Shown piece after piece: positions 1 to 12,475 of a stretch of DNA of 64,000 nt. Under the pieces are notes generated by a model that had not been told where the DNA came from, searched no databases, and was given only the letters and a program-made list of their open reading frames with translations. Location of the stretch: contig NC_079884.1 of NCBI RefSeq assembly GCF_029227915.1, forward strand, positions 372,001-436,000. Reading direction: 5' to 3'. The stretch's first letter is position 1; the number at the start of each line of letters is the position of its first letter. Source of the stretch: Hydractinia symbiolongicarpus. Lineage: Eukaryota > Cnidaria > Hydrozoa > Anthoathecata > Hydractiniidae. The translations under genes were made by a program, and so were the position numbers.

Positions 1-172
1 CACTTTATTTTCTATAATCCCATTACATTGCGATAAATACCCCCTTGCTTATTAGTTTTCAAATATAAATTCCCATACGCTCATTAATTAAGCTCCACCC
101 TTTTAATAATTAACAGAAAGATTAATATATGCCTGTCACAAGAAAAATAATGACATTTTTTAATATTAACAG

Positions 173-630
173 ACAAACAAATCAGCGTTGTGGAGTCTTC
201 GCTTCCTCTACAACAACAGCAGCCATTAACTTCGGTTGTTAAGTCTTGGTCGTCAAAAGAAGTAAACGAATGGCTAAAAAACATAAAACTTGATCACTTA
301 TTACACGCGACCGTTAAAAATGATTTGGATGGATCCGTTTTGGTTCATCTTCACAACCTGAGAAAGGAGGTGACATTTTTGTCGTCGTCGTCGTTGTTGT
401 TGTTGTTTTCGCTGTCGTTGTATTCGTTGCTATATTCGTTGTTATTGGCGTTGCGATCGCTTTCTTTGTTTTTGTTGTTTATGGTTTAAATACCGATTCT
501 TGTATTTCAGAGTCCTGACACCTTTTTCCGCATGCTGAAAGAAGATTTAGGATTAAAGAAATTAAAGAATCTGTTTACATTTGCAGATGGTTTGCAAGAG
601 CTGTTAGCCAAAGCAGCAAAAACAATTTAA
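173..630 (+). CDS. SAM-domain protein, last two exons (5' end outside window)
   Basis: Two exons, 173-369 and 511-630, encode the C-terminus of a protein whose upstream exons lie before the window. Seen: acceptor AACAG before 173, donor GAG|GTGACA at 370, acceptor TTTCAG before 511, phase 0 across the intron and a TAA at 628-630. The spliced peptide has a short Gln-rich stretch and then a sterile alpha motif: W-S-S-K-E-V-N-E-W-L, the LDGSVL turn and a C-terminal amphipathic helix (GLKKLKNLFTFADGLQELL). SAM domains mediate homo- or hetero-oligomerisation in signalling and RNA regulators. The parent protein cannot be named from this tail. Open frame running on past 369 is intron, rich in GTC/GTT repeats. 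The SAM call is firm; full function unknown. Confidence 0.85.
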
Positions 631-856
631 CTACAACTTTCAAAAGTGATCAACGGCTTCCAGTGCTAAAACATATCAGGTGTTGAAACTACCATTTGCA
701 AGTTGTTATCCTCGCCAGCGAAATTTTTTTTAGAAATATTACACAAATGTGAACGACCAATTCACTTTTTAATAGATTTCTTATTTTTTTATTTTTATTT
801 ACGGTGATACAGTACAAGTGAGATTTTTTAAAAAAAGTTAATTTAAAGATAATTAA

Positions 857-1162
857 CTCCTATATATACGGAGGTGTGGCACTCAAGGGCTAAAATATGC
901 TGATATCAGCAGCAAAAATCTGAAAATCATAAGGCAGAACCACATTTTTTTAAAGTTACCCAGGGTTCCTCGACGTTGTCCATCGCATTGGCTAGCGCTG
1001 AAACTTGTGAACGAGACGCAGTTGGAAGCTAAGGAATCGTGGCTTCGAACTGAAGACATGCTGAGAAATGCCATGAGTCGTGCAAGGGAAAGGAGAGGAA
1101 GTCTTAGTAATTTTTTTTCATTGGATTTACAAGAATTTGAGGTACCCCAGAATGAGAAGTAA
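857..1162 (+). CDS. Unrecognised coding stretch, probable terminal exon
   Basis: A frame open from the stop at 854-856 to TAA at 1160-1162 has protein-like composition: a basic, proline-containing segment (KLPRVPRRCPSHWLALKL), then a charged helix (LEAKESWLRTEDMLRNAM) and an Arg/Ser-rich tail ending EVPQNEK. There is no convincing ATG near its beginning. A splice acceptor could be TTAAAG at 955 or the CAG near 962. It lies about 230 bp past the stop of the SAM gene on the same strand, so it could be an alternative 3' exon of that gene, an exon of another gene, or old TE coding sequence. No family recognised. Confidence 0.4.
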   Translation, partial: LLYIRRCGTQGLKYADISSKNLKIIRQNHIFLKLPRVPRRCPSHWLALKLVNETQLEAKESWLRTEDMLRNAMSRARERRGSLSNFFSLDLQEFEVPQNEK

Positions 1163-1497
1163 AGAACAGAAACGCCTTTCTGATGTCTGATGATGAGGGA
1201 TGGTCACATCTGGATAATATTTATTTTGTGATTTTAAGCTACCTAGCTAATACCATGCCAGCACTTCAGGGGCACATTTGTTATTAAATAATTAAGTGAT
1301 AAAGTACAAGAGCTAAATATATTAGTTTTATGAGGCTAGCTATACAAGAGATTTTTCAAGGCATTCTGTCATTTTAAATAAAGATAGCTACTTCCTAGCA
1401 ATTTGGACCTCCCATAACAGTGAACAGTCAAGACTTGAGTATATAGCTAGTTAGGTGTGCAAGGCATTGCATGTTGGTTAAATATGTTGTCACGACA

Positions 1498-1612
1498 AAC
1501 AGAAACCTATATTTCATAAATAAATTTCTGCAAATGTTCAGGTTTCTTTTATCGAACAGAAACCTGTTTTTCATAAATAAATATTTGTAGATTTTCAGGT
1601 TTCTTTTATGAA
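1498..1612. repeat. Imperfect 57-bp tandem duplication
   Basis: Two adjacent copies start ACAGAAACC at 1499 and 1556. Both contain TTTCATAAATAAAT and end in TTCAGGTTTCTTTTAT. They differ at several positions, so the duplication is older than the perfect one at 2901. Confidence 0.75.
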
Positions 1613-2900
1613 ATAACAAAATTTTGGAAAGTATAGCCAGAAGTAATATTCGCTTGGAGCCGGAAGACGTAAAGTCTCTGTCCAGGTTAAGACTTAGTAA
1701 AGGGTAAACTGTGTCATACGGAGGACACTTAGTGTAATGTGTTACAAATCCAGTGGAGTGCTTATAGCATAAAGGTATAATACATTTTTCATAAACCAAC
1801 ATTCACAGGACTTATGATGAAGCCTATTGTTACTTCTGCAAAGCAAATACAGTTGTTTAGCATTTTTCATTTTGCATAATAAGTTCCTGTAGATATTCAA
1901 AAATTAATTGTGAGTGGCACCAGGCTGAGCGATTAGTGCAAGTAAACGTGTTGCAGATCCAGGTGGACAAAAAAATAACTTCTAACAACTTTGTATTTAT
2001 AGAGCTGGATAAGGTATATGGTCCTAAACCTGGGACACATTTTATCTGTTTGAATTATTTTAAATCCTGAGAATCACTTTGAATGTTATCTGTACACATG
2101 GCTTGTCAAAATAATATGCTTTCAAAAAAGGTTTATCGGAGTCCCCAAAAATGGCTAAATTCAGGAACTCAAGAACTATAATAGTAGCAAAAAAATTTTT
2201 TGGGTTCATTTCATCAAACTGGTCTAAAAACATATAATACTAAGTTTCAAGTCATTATTTCAATTTTTACTGAAGTAATAGGACTTTTACTTATTATGGT
2301 TTTAGCATAGTTTTTCATACTGCTGACACCAAAATGGCTGCACGGACTAATCGGTTTGAAGTTAATTTATATTATTTTTATAACAACCTTTTTCTATTTA
2401 TGTGTTTTTATTTTCCTGCAAAAGTTGTTCCATAGCTTATGTATATCACATTATGATAAGGACGAAAAAGTTACTGTGCGACATGGGTTTTAAACCTTAT
2501 AAATTTCCAGCGAGAAATTTGAAAACTAATAAATGACAAAATCGCAAAAGTTCATCTTAAAAATTTTCAATTTTTGTTAATGTGAAAGTAATCCACTTGA
2601 AAAGGTTTCTGAGGTTTTTTATGAAGAAATCTTCCATATTACCCATATGGGGTAACTTGATGAACAATGAGATTTCCCGCAGGTGTTCTGTAGTATGTGT
2701 TATATAATTTTAAAAACTGCGATGTAATTTTCCTCTTAAGTTTTGATTTTAAACCCAGCTAAAAAGCTCAGCCTTGTCCTTTCATACTTAGTCTAGCTAG
2801 CTATAGCGAAAAAAATTAATATTTAAACTTGACCTATTTTACTGAGTATTAAGTAATAAATGCTAGTTTAATCCTTAATGTAGCTGGGTAGCTAAGCTAC

Positions 2901-3266
2901 CTGTAAGAACAACATAAAACAACGTCAAGGCTGTTTTCTTTTGTAAACAAACCCAGTGGTATTTTTGTAATAAGTACCAAAATTTGTGTGCATTTCTTGC
3001 GGTTATGAGTGTAATCAAAGTGCCCTGTACGTAAATCCTAAAAATTTATGTCATTGGCTCACTCTTTACGAATGACACCACATCTGTAAGAACAACATAA
3101 AACAACGTCAAGGCTGTTTTCTTTTGTAAACAAACCCAGTGGTATTTTTGTAATAAGTACCAAAATTTGTGTGCATTTCTTGCGGTTATGAGTGTAATCA
3201 AAGTGCCCTGTACGTAAATCCTAAAAATTTATGTCATTGGCTCACTCTTTACGAATGACACCACAT
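2901..3266. repeat. Perfect 2 x 183-bp tandem duplication
   Basis: Copy 1 is 2901-3083 and copy 2 is 3084-3266. Both begin CTGTAAGAACAACATAAAAC and end GAATGACACCACAT, and I see no difference between them by direct comparison. The unit does not encode a protein. This is either a very recent segmental event or an assembly duplication. Confidence 0.92.
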
Positions 3267-5779
3267 AACAAAAAAAACCATGCTTTGCTATTTCCCTTAA
3301 CCTCTACCGAGATTTGGTTGTGATATATATCAGAATTAATTGTCTTTAACCACCGTTTCAGACGGGAGATCGAAATGCAAACAGATTGGTTTGGTAATTT
3401 AGCTGTGTCTGTTAATTACCAATTATCAAAATAAACAGGGTGGAAGATCTTAAAATGATTCTTCAAAGTATACTTCAAAAAGATGTACTCACATCTTCTC
3501 GTTACAAAGTTACAACAGCCTTAGTGTGTTGATAAAAACTTGTAATTTATTTATTTTTCGGTTGCGCTTCCGCTTGAAGTACTTTATTGTTCAAAATGTT
3601 TGCGGTAAGAAAACTTTGCGGTTTCGCAGTAATTTCGAAAATTAAATTGCGCTAAATATCAGGTTTTATTGCAAACCGTGAAAATAAATTTCTTGAATCT
3701 TTTAAACTATCTTTAAGTTTCAAACCGCGAAAAAAGCGATATTACAAACTGCTAAATGATTTTTAATTTAAACTACAAAAGCAACAAGCCTAAACAAAAC
3801 AGAGACAGCAGGAAATTTAAATAGACAGAACACGCATGAGTTTCTTAGCAACCATGTTGTTTTTTAAAAAATATTTTTTAAATTTGCTTAAAAATAAATT
3901 TCGCAGAAAATATCTATTTTCTCTTGCTACGTACATAGTTAGGTCATACAAAGTTAACATTTTCGTCCTCAGACCTTTTTAGGATAAAAGTTATGCCATA
4001 GTGAAATTTGACTAAAATTTGCTTTTTACTTTGAAATATTTTAAATCGCTCTAAATTCCAAGTTCTAGATTTCTGGTTCAAAGTTTTCAGCCTATGTAAA
4101 AGGATAGAAAATGATCTAATCAATAGATTAAGAGTCGATAGAATCTCTTTGCGGCACGTTATCCATGAACGTTTCGTGCTTCAGTACGGCCGAAACAAGT
4201 CTTGTTTATCATTATAAAGACGCAGCATTAATCTTGGTTCCTGTTACTACAACCTTGCCATATTACATGTTTACGCAATTCAGCAAAAACTAAACTCTAC
4301 GTCGAGATGTATTTGTTAAAATTATTCTTATTCTTATTATGAATTATAATATAAAACAATGTACAAAGAGTTTTTATATCATATATTTATTTGTGCATTC
4401 TGTAAAAATTTACAATGTAAATAAATATTACCTAAAAAGTGGTATTAATTTTAGATTTCTTCATCCTTTCAAGCATAATATACTTCAAATTCACAAAGCT
4501 GGAAAGGAAATTCGCGGTTGATAAAACAAAGTTCTCGCTGTAAAAGGTTTATTGAGCTTAATTTAAAGTGCAGAAAATGTATTATATGCAGAATTAAACT
4601 CAGCTTATATATATATCGACTGATTATAGCATAACACTGAAAAACTCAATATTTACACAGCGTACCAAAATATAAACATTCGGAAGTGTCACGTGATTAT
4701 GGTTATACTTTGCCGAGCAGATTGCATTTCAGCTTACCCAAACTTTTATCGTTTGCTATAAGTTGACAGAAGTTTAAAGATCCTTTGCTCGAAAATTTAA
4801 TTTGCAGATTCCATATGATCTACAGTCCCGCGAAACGCTTAAATATGTATTTTCCAGGGCCCCGCGTCCAGAGTCTCGCATCTATTGTCCCGCGTCCCGA
4901 CTCAACAGAATGTCTTGCGTCTCGCGTCCAACTTTTCCGATATGCCGGTCGACCTCATTATTTTTGTGGTTTTAGTTTTTTATACCATGAAGTTTTACAA
5001 TGTATCGTGTCGGCCACCGTAATAACAAAAATGTGTCAACACACGTTAAGTTTGCCGCGTAATTTCCTGTGCACCTGATTTTGGACTGGGCACTGGACAA
5101 AGCTAAAAAACGACATGGATGCAGGAAATGTTGCGCAACCGCAATGTATACAGTGGTAGTTCACACTAGCGTCCAAAACTGTTACATAAGATCTGTTTAC
5201 ATTTAGAAATTATAAAACGTCATATAACGTCATATAATCATGACGCGAACAAAGTGTAAAACCACCTCACACTTTGTATGTTGCGTAAAACCTTGAAATT
5301 CGTAAACTAATTCTACACCCGTAAATATATTTTTAGAAAATTGTTTTTACGCCATCGATTTTTATTGACCAAAATGATCTTCGGGAATAGACTTTCCCGC
5401 ATTTCCTAATTATGCCAAACTCAATTAAAGAGGTCGATACTAAAATTGATTCTTATCCCTAAGTTCCTCAGCAAAAGCTAGAACGAATTACCTAATTTCG
5501 TAAATATTTCTGTTTGTTAAGTGCCTCAATATTGGGCTGAAAGTTACGGTCAAACCCTTCATATAGCCGAGCTTCCTAAGAATAGCCTGTTTTCAAAATA
5601 AATAAAATCCAACCGGAATATTATATTGCTCTAAAAACTTCATTTTTGTCATGATAATTTAATATTCTTTATGAATATCCTTATTTAAAGACCACAGAAC
5701 CATTAAAATTTTAGAAGACGTCATAATTATTATAATTTATGAAATTCGGGAAAGGTGTAACCCGTAAAACGTTATAAAA

Positions 5780-6320
5780 TCGATTAATATCCGCGAATAA
5801 CCGCGAAATGTATTTATTTATTTTTATTTGAGGCGCGAAAATATCTACCAGCGAAAATTAGTACCATCATTAGGTGAGCCAATGACAAATGAATTTTTTA
5901 AATAATTACTTTAAAGAAATTAATTTTCGCGAAAAATTTTTAAAACTAACATTTAATTTTCGCAAGAACTAATTTTTGTGAAGCTGGTAAGTTCTTAATA
6001 TCTCGCAATAAATAAATTTCGCGAATTTAAGGGCATTTTAAAAGGGTTTTTATGAAGTGGACATAAAATATAGACTGCCGAAGTTGAAATCCACGTATAT
6101 GTTTTTGCGGGATTTAATTTTTCGCGAAATTTTCTGCGAAATTGACAAAAACTCGTTAAATTCGCCAAAATTAATTCCCTTAAGGTATCTCAAAACCAAC
6201 TGGTTCTTTTATCTATATAAATTAACGCAACAAATATCTTTCACAACTTCCCATTCCTCTTATATATATAAATTAACAAAACAAATATCTCTCACAACTC
6301 ATGAACCAGTCTTCTAATAT
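5780..6320. repeat. Dispersed GCGAA/TTCGCGAA repeat, copy 1
   Basis: The segment holds three TTCGCGAA palindromes (5927, 6018, 6121) among many CGCGAA/GCGAAAATT words. It includes a block ACATAAAATATAGACTGC ... GCGAAATTGACAAAAACTC that recurs, diverged, near 17426-17580. The shared order of sub-motifs shows one dispersed family, probably a non-autonomous DNA element. Clear ends were not found. Confidence 0.6.
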
Positions 6321-6936
6321 AAATAAGTGAACATATCGACTACCTCTTACAACTTATAACCCAGTGCGTTAATTTATAAGAGGCAAAATCTCTTTTTCAC
6401 AGAAACAGTGATACAGCGAACTTCTCGCATGTTTTTAGTATTTTGTGGTTCGAGAAAAAAGTTTGTAGGTGACTGCATTCAATATCGTTTTCATTGAAAT
6501 ACCACACAATGCGGGTTTTTTTATAAGCCACCACTATCAATCGTCGAGTTCAAGATTAAACTCAGAATACAATTCTTTAGTGGTGGTTCCACGATGCTCA
6601 GCTATAATGAAATTATGACAAACATATTCAATGCTTTGATGTGTAATAATATATATATAGACTTTATATCTACATATAAATAAATTAGGAAAAGGTGGCA
6701 AATCTCAAAGTTTGTCCCTACAAGTATTAAAATAGGCCATTTTTATACCAGAGTCACGCAATTTGTCAGCTTCTACGGCGGACTAGGTTGTTTAGTTAAA
6801 TCCAATCTCACAAAATGTGCTAATTGTTGTTGGCGTTAGCATGGCTATTTTTTCAGATGTTGGAGTATTGTGGGCCCTAGCGTGAGTTGTATTCCGTAAA
6901 GCAAACGTGTTAGAAAGTACAATTAACACAATTTTG

Positions 6937-8466
6937 CTACATAAACTGGGGACAACGTTTCGCTAGTTCGGTTTTTTCCGGTTTTTTTTTTTTTTGATTC
7001 CATTGGTGATAAATCATTAATACTTTAAAAAATAAAATAAACACTGCTGCTGTGCTAACATCTGAGTTATAAATGTTTAAAAACATGTCAAGTAAAGATA
7101 AACCTAATTTCCCAATGACCATTTGTGCAACATCTTTGATTTCATTGTATTCGTGAAGCATATCAATATGTTGTTGAAGTTCGTTTATAGAATAACTAAA
7201 GACAGAAAAAATGATACGACGCTTAATAAACTAATAAAAAGCTGTCAATTGCTTAAGCTGCAGAATTGAATTTGATTTCATCATTAGAAATTCGGCTAAC
7301 TACAAAATTTATATCAATGTGTCTATATTCTTGTTGAATACTGTGGCAAAAGAACATAAGAAACACCACATAAAGATCTTTTAAATATAAAACAGTAACA
7401 TTTTAAAAGAACATACTTAATAACAATAAAGAGAAAACGGTTAAACGAAAAATATGCCCAAACAACAAAAAAGAATATGGTTAAAAGAAAGATATGCCAA
7501 GGATTGGCTTTTAATATTAGATCATAAGTCATCATACGAAAATTTGTATGATTTCTGTTTTTAACAACATATAGTTTCTTCTGCTTGAAGAGTAGACGAG
7601 ACTGAATAGTAGTCTTACTTTTCACTAAGTTCTTTAATTTCTCTATCTTTTTCTTCAATTTGTTTATGCAGCGCCAAAACTTCGCGTGCTAGTTCAACCT
7701 TGTTTGCGTCAGAATCGCTTTCCTTTGAATTACCTGTTGCTTTCTAAAAACAAAACATCAAGACTAAATTGATAGCTAAAAAAACCATTTTTTTACCAGT
7801 TCATAATTTACGAAGTTTTTGCGAAGATCTAATACTTGTGCAGAGCCGCTGGTTGCGCGAAAATACTAATTTTTCGCATTGAATTACGCGAAAATTTAAT
7901 GTGTACAGAATGAAGATGCTGTGTTAGAGATATCAGGGCAGTTCGTAAAGTTAAATATATTTTCATATAAAACCCATGAATATGTGCTTCTGGAGTTATT
8001 TATTTTTTTCATAACCAACCAAGTTGGCCGAAAATCTAAGCAGTTATAAACAACTAGTCACTGAAAATGGGAGGAAGTAACCAACGAAAGTTTAAATCTG
8101 AATAATGTTACTAAGTATGTAATGTCAACAATATACTTACAGCACCTGGGGATTTAAATGGAGCAAAACAACCGGAACTGCTTTTACGTCTGAAACAAAA
8201 GAAGCCGAACATTAAATCTATTTCTATGATGAGAAAATATTAAAAAAAAACATTGCATTGTAAGATTCTTTTTATCGACATTATACCAGACGTCGATATC
8301 ACCATTTCATATTTTTAAATGCAGCAGTAATGAGGATTATATATTGTATAATTTTGCACACCATGGTACACTGCTAAACTTAAAAATAATTTAATTAATA
8401 CCTGTTATTGTATGGAGTGAATCTCTTCTGTGATGGTTGTTTTTGCTCAGGAGTAGAAAAACTCAT
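6937..8466 (-). CDS. SWI5: SWI5-like recombination mediator subunit
   Basis: Five minus-strand exons: 8402-8466, 8141-8189, 7619-7743, 7104-7195 and 6937-6962. All junctions are GT-AG with matching phases (2, 0, 2, 1), giving 118 aa. The N-terminus is Ser/Pro/Lys-rich and probably disordered. The middle is a charged coiled coil (VLALHKQIEEKDREIKEL). The C-terminus carries the Swi5 signature HIDMLHEYNEIKDVAQMVIGKL. In known biology SWI5 pairs with SFR1/MEI5 and stabilises RAD51/DMC1 filaments in homologous recombination and meiosis, in the nucleus. The last exon (8 codons, KRCPQFM end) is the weakest part: its acceptor CTAG lies behind an A-rich rather than pyrimidine-rich tract, so the true C-terminus may differ. 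CDIN1 lies about 390 bp upstream on the same strand. Confidence 0.87.
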
Positions 8467-8855
8467 TATCATATGCACTACATATAAAATTTAGTTCAAT
8501 TTTACTATTACTGTCTCAACTGGTAATTTGATGTAGCTTTTTCAAAATACACTTTCTACAAATACAGTATTGGGACCTTCGATAGGATAAGCATCAGGAA
8601 TGAATATACCATTACATGTGACACGATAAGACAAGCTGAAATCATTTTTAACCTACTTTTTACGGTTAAGATGTTTATATAAAAATAAAAGGTAGGTATA
8701 ACTTAGGTATAATTAAAAATCTTAAAGTGTAAAAAAAATCACAGAAATAGCAATTTATTTCTTTAAAACTAGATTTTTCAGAATTAAGAACCATTAGTTT
8801 AAATAACTTTGTGTATTCATTTATCTCTAGGCTAAAAAAACACAAAAGTTTGTTC

Positions 8856-9737
8856 TCAAAAAGTTAAACAAAAACTTTTTTCATGATCATCTAACAAAGT
8901 TTCTAGTCTTAAAATGTCTTGTGGAAATTTATCATCTAACAAAATCCCACGTTCCATGTTTATATTTAATTCATCAATAAAACCAAACCAATAAATAACC
9001 AAACCAGGTCCAAATCGATTTGTGTAACTCCAAAATTGATTCTGCAGATAACCAGCATGGGATTCCTCATCTCCGAAAGATGCTTTACTTTCAATCCAAT
9101 TTACAACATAGTTGTTTAACACGATTGGCACAACTAACTTAAAATCTGGCGTTTTATCGTATCCTTCCTTACGTAAAATCTCTTCATCATAATAAGGTAT
9201 TCCTTTTGCAGTCAATATATCATGTAATATTTTCTCGTATTTTAAACCAGTTTCTCGTTTGATGTTTTCGATTATTGGTCCACAAAAGTCATCATTTTGA
9301 ATACACAATTTTAATTCCTGGGACAAAGTTTTATCTTCTATTTGGCTAGGGTCTTTTATCCACTTTGAAACATAACCTTTTGGGACAATACCCATCTCTA
9401 AGAAATCGTTTCTTTTAGCATATTCTTCTAATATTATTCTGGCAAATAATGTTGGTGGAAAATCAACTGCATCAGCTTGTCTGCATAAAAATCCTTCACA
9501 TTCACTGCTTTTTGATGCAGTGCAATATTGTTGATAATATCTTGCTACCGAATCTCTACGATGATGTTTTTTGAAATTCTTTTTAATTTTTCGTTGATTA
9601 AGCTGAGCATAAATGCTAATTAATGTATCCTTGCTAACAGTATTATATTTATCTTGCAAATAATTCAAACATTTCTCTTTCTTCATTGGCATTTTAATGA
9701 TATCACTTTCAATTTCTTTATAAATTTTTAACTTCAT
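8856..9737 (-). CDS. CDIN1: CDAN1-interacting nuclease 1 homologue
   Basis: A single open frame of 293 aa. I chose the ATG at 9735-9737 because MKLKIYKEIESDI aligns with the family's N-terminus; the frame stays open about 20 codons further up, but that part is AT-rich and runs into a dispersed repeat. The family (human C15orf41) partners codanin-1 and is mutated in congenital dyserythropoietic anaemia type I. It is a predicted PD-(D/E)xK nuclease. Seen: the near-diagnostic block GYDKTPDFKLVVP...NWIESKASFGDE gives D198 and E216-x-K218 as the nuclease residues, followed by QFWSYTNRFGPGLVIYWFGFI and ERGILL. The N-terminal half is helical with HHRRDSVARYYQQY. Length is close to the human protein (about 280 aa). 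No intron is visible, unlike the multi-exon vertebrate gene. Confidence 0.95.
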   Translation of the reverse strand: MKLKIYKEIESDIIKMPMKKEKCLNYLQDKYNTVSKDTLISIYAQLNQRKIKKNFKKHHRRDSVARYYQQYCTASKSSECEGFLCRQADAVDFPPTLFARIILEEYAKRNDFLEMGIVPKGYVSKWIKDPSQIEDKTLSQELKLCIQNDDFCGPIIENIKRETGLKYEKILHDILTAKGIPYYDEEILRKEGYDKTPDFKLVVPIVLNNYVVNWIESKASFGDEESHAGYLQNQFWSYTNRFGPGLVIYWFGFIDELNINMERGILLDDKFPQDILRLETLLDDHEKSFCLTF

Positions 9738-11686
9738 ATTTCTTTCAAAGTATATTTCAAAGATTCTTAAAAAAAAACATATATATACAGCGTTCAAATT
9801 AGCAGGTTGTAATTTACGAGTTGCGACTCGAAATTCTATCTTTGCGAATCAATTTACAATGCAAATGCTAAAAAAATTGTGAATCTTTTCATCCATTTTT
9901 ATTTTTTTTTATTAATTGTTTTGTGTCACGTATATCCATGAGAAGTGGTCTACTATGCTCACAGACCACAGCTACAAAGAGGCTTTTCTGTAGTAAGTAA
10001 ATGTTTGCGAAATGACTGTCTTATTTTTTGAACTTGAACACTAATATATATAATATGCCTATTCTGATGGAGCAAATTGGGAAAAAACTGGGGTCTGAAA
10101 AATTTTCACAATACAGGAAAATATATGCAACAAATTTACTACAAATGTGCATATTTTGGGCTAAAAAATTTAAACAAATGAAATAAAGTAACATGGTAAA
10201 TCTAAAGACATGTGAAAAAAGTTTTATTAATGATGCTAAAATTATAAATAACTATAAAGATAAATGTAAAAAAATATAAAGAGTTATGTTGTAGGCAAAT
10301 GAATAATGAGTGTCTGCTGTATATATAGAAAACAGGATACATATTGATCATGAATTCTTCCTAAATGTCTTAATTCATTTGGAATTCATTACGTCAACCA
10401 ATAATCACCTCAAATAAATTAAACATTTAAGCTAAAATATTTATATTCTCTCCAACATTGACGCATTGTACACCACATTTTACACCACAAAGTAGGTACA
10501 CAATACATCATGCGCTAATTTTGTGAGAAATTACAAATTTTGAATGTACCTAACATTTCTATTTTTATAGTTTATAACAAGAAGGGATGGGGCTGACATA
10601 CTTTTATGGATTCTTTTAGTAGGTCTGTTTTCCACATCAAGAAACAAAACGGACAGGTTTGTTTTGTGCAGAAATCAGGTAGAAAATTGGCCAATCAAGT
10701 TAACTTATTTTGACAGAATTGTGTCACATTGCATTACATTTAGTTTTAAAAAAGTGTGCATTAAGGAAAGTGAGAATAACTACAAAACCTATTTTGGAGT
10801 TAAAATGGCACCATTATGATTTTTTAAAAATCAAAATTTGTCACTTCCTAGAATTTATTGATAAGTAACTTTGTGTAAAAAATAGAAAAAATAATGAGAG
10901 GATCTAGAGAAAAGCCTTTACTTATGGACAAATAGAGGGAGGGACCCTAATTTATATAGGTCACTTATCACATTTTTTTTTTTGCCATGCCATACCTACC
11001 TAACATATGTTAACAAAATTATATGCCTGTTAACAAAACTGTATTATACAAAAGATAAAATTTTCTTACATTCCCTACATATAAATTTTACATGTGAATA
11101 TAGCTTTAACAAACTTGAATAATTCTTATGTACTACAGACAAAACAGGCGCTACAACACAGTTTTCAAAGTGGGAAGGAACTAAAGTCTCTATGTGGGCT
11201 ATTTTGGTCATGTCCAATGTAGTAGTGACTTAGCAAAAATATGGAGGTGCCCCTCATCCCACATAGTGGTAAGGCCTGCAGAAGATAGATATATGCACAA
11301 AAGTATTGTTAGGACCTTTATTATTCTTAAACTTGACATAAGATACGCTGACCCTGTAAGGTGCATTAAAAAAAGTCATGAAATTTGTTTATATTTTACA
11401 AAGCGTTTTGAAGTGACTTTAGGTTACAAGGATTCTTCAAAATAATGTTAATTCATGAAAATATTGATAAATGCTGGCTTTTTGTCAGAACAACATTTAA
11501 AACATCACAATGAATTCTAGGTGTTATTTTTATGTGTTGCTTCCATACATTTGTTGTTCTCCATGCATAAATATTATTTCTGATATATGAAATTTTACAA
11601 GAATTTTCGAGCATCGCATAAGATCTGCAACTCATATGCAATTTTACAAACAAAAATTTTTGAGCAATATAAAAGCTGCAACACAA

Positions 11687-11983
11687 ATATACAGGGTTCA
11701 AATTAGCAGTTTGCAATTTGTAATTTGCGAATGGAAATGCCATTTTTGCGAATCATTTTGCGAAGAAAATGATAAAATTGCAAATCAAATATTTTTAAGT
11801 GGCGATAAAAATGCTTTTTTAGATTGCACTTTAAGAACTTAAAAACCAAGGACGGCGATAGAAAAATAGTAATTGATCTAACGTGTTCCCAGGCCACATC
11901 TATATGGTGGTTTACTTCATTACAAAGTGCCAGAATTTTGGTGAACCGACTTTACTTTTCTAATTCGAACCTTGATATACACA
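11687..11983. mobile_element. Small inverted-repeat element (MITE-like)
   Basis: The left end reads TATACAGGGTTCAAATTAG and the right end CTAATTCGAACCTTGATATA, an imperfect inverted pair about 290 bp apart. The interior is rich in TTGCGAAT/ATTTGC. A diverged copy of the left part occurs at 9788-9885. Too short to code for a transposase. Confidence 0.55.
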
Positions 11984-12319
11984 GATATGCACTTTAAAGA
12001 ACGAGAATTTCCAAGCATGATATAAAAGAAGCAATGCAGATACGCCAATACGGTAATTGGGTTATATCTGCATCGTAGTTTTTATTTTAAATTATAAATA
12101 TATATTCTAAAGTTTAGTTCAATTTTCAACCAATAGTTCATAAATTTACATAATTCCATAGATAAAAAAGTGTGTTCTTCAATCTTTTTGGCATTTGGCA
12201 TAACTTAATCATGCACAAAATATTATATAGCTGTGCTGACAGGGGTGCTGAACTCAAATATTGCGTTCATGTAGGGAAAAACAGCCCATTTAACCAAGAT
12301 CCCAGAACAAGTATATTTC

Positions 12320-12475
12320 AAGAGATAGATGTGCAAATTTTGCATGGTTAGCCCCACAGGGGGGATATATACACCCTGTCTTTATTTCCAGTAAGGACCA
12401 TGGCTTAGATGGGTAATCCTAGAGTATTTAATGCTCATTTTGAGCTATGCAGACCAATTAGGGTCCTCGCTCTGC
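12320..12475 (-). repeat. SINE 3' half, minus orientation
   Basis: Read on the minus strand, this matches the 3' half of the SINE at 26175-26530: shared words are GCTCAAAATGAGCATTAAAT, CTCTAGGA, AAGCCATGG, GACAGGGT and a terminal CACATCTATCT. The 5' tRNA-like head is not recognisable, so this is a truncated or diverged copy. Confidence 0.7.

Larger units (their letters stand above)
1163..6936. other. Gene-free stretch with local duplications and GCGAA-rich repeats
   Basis: No exon with convincing splice sites and coding character was seen. The stretch contains an imperfect 57-bp duplication (1498-1612), a perfect 183-bp tandem duplication (2901-3266), a GCGAA/AACCGCGAA-rich patch (about 3590-3780) and a longer dispersed repeat (about 5780-6320). 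Short open frames here are AT-rich and low-complexity. Confidence 0.6.

Noticed and set aside
190-489. A single 99-codon SAM-containing gene
   Set aside because: It begins at GTG and runs through a GTGACA donor into repeat-rich intron; the spliced model with exon 2 at 511-630 completes the SAM domain.
6057-6317. 86-codon plus-strand frame
   Set aside because: It lies within a dispersed GCGAA repeat; a related frame at 17355-17774 arises from the same repeat.
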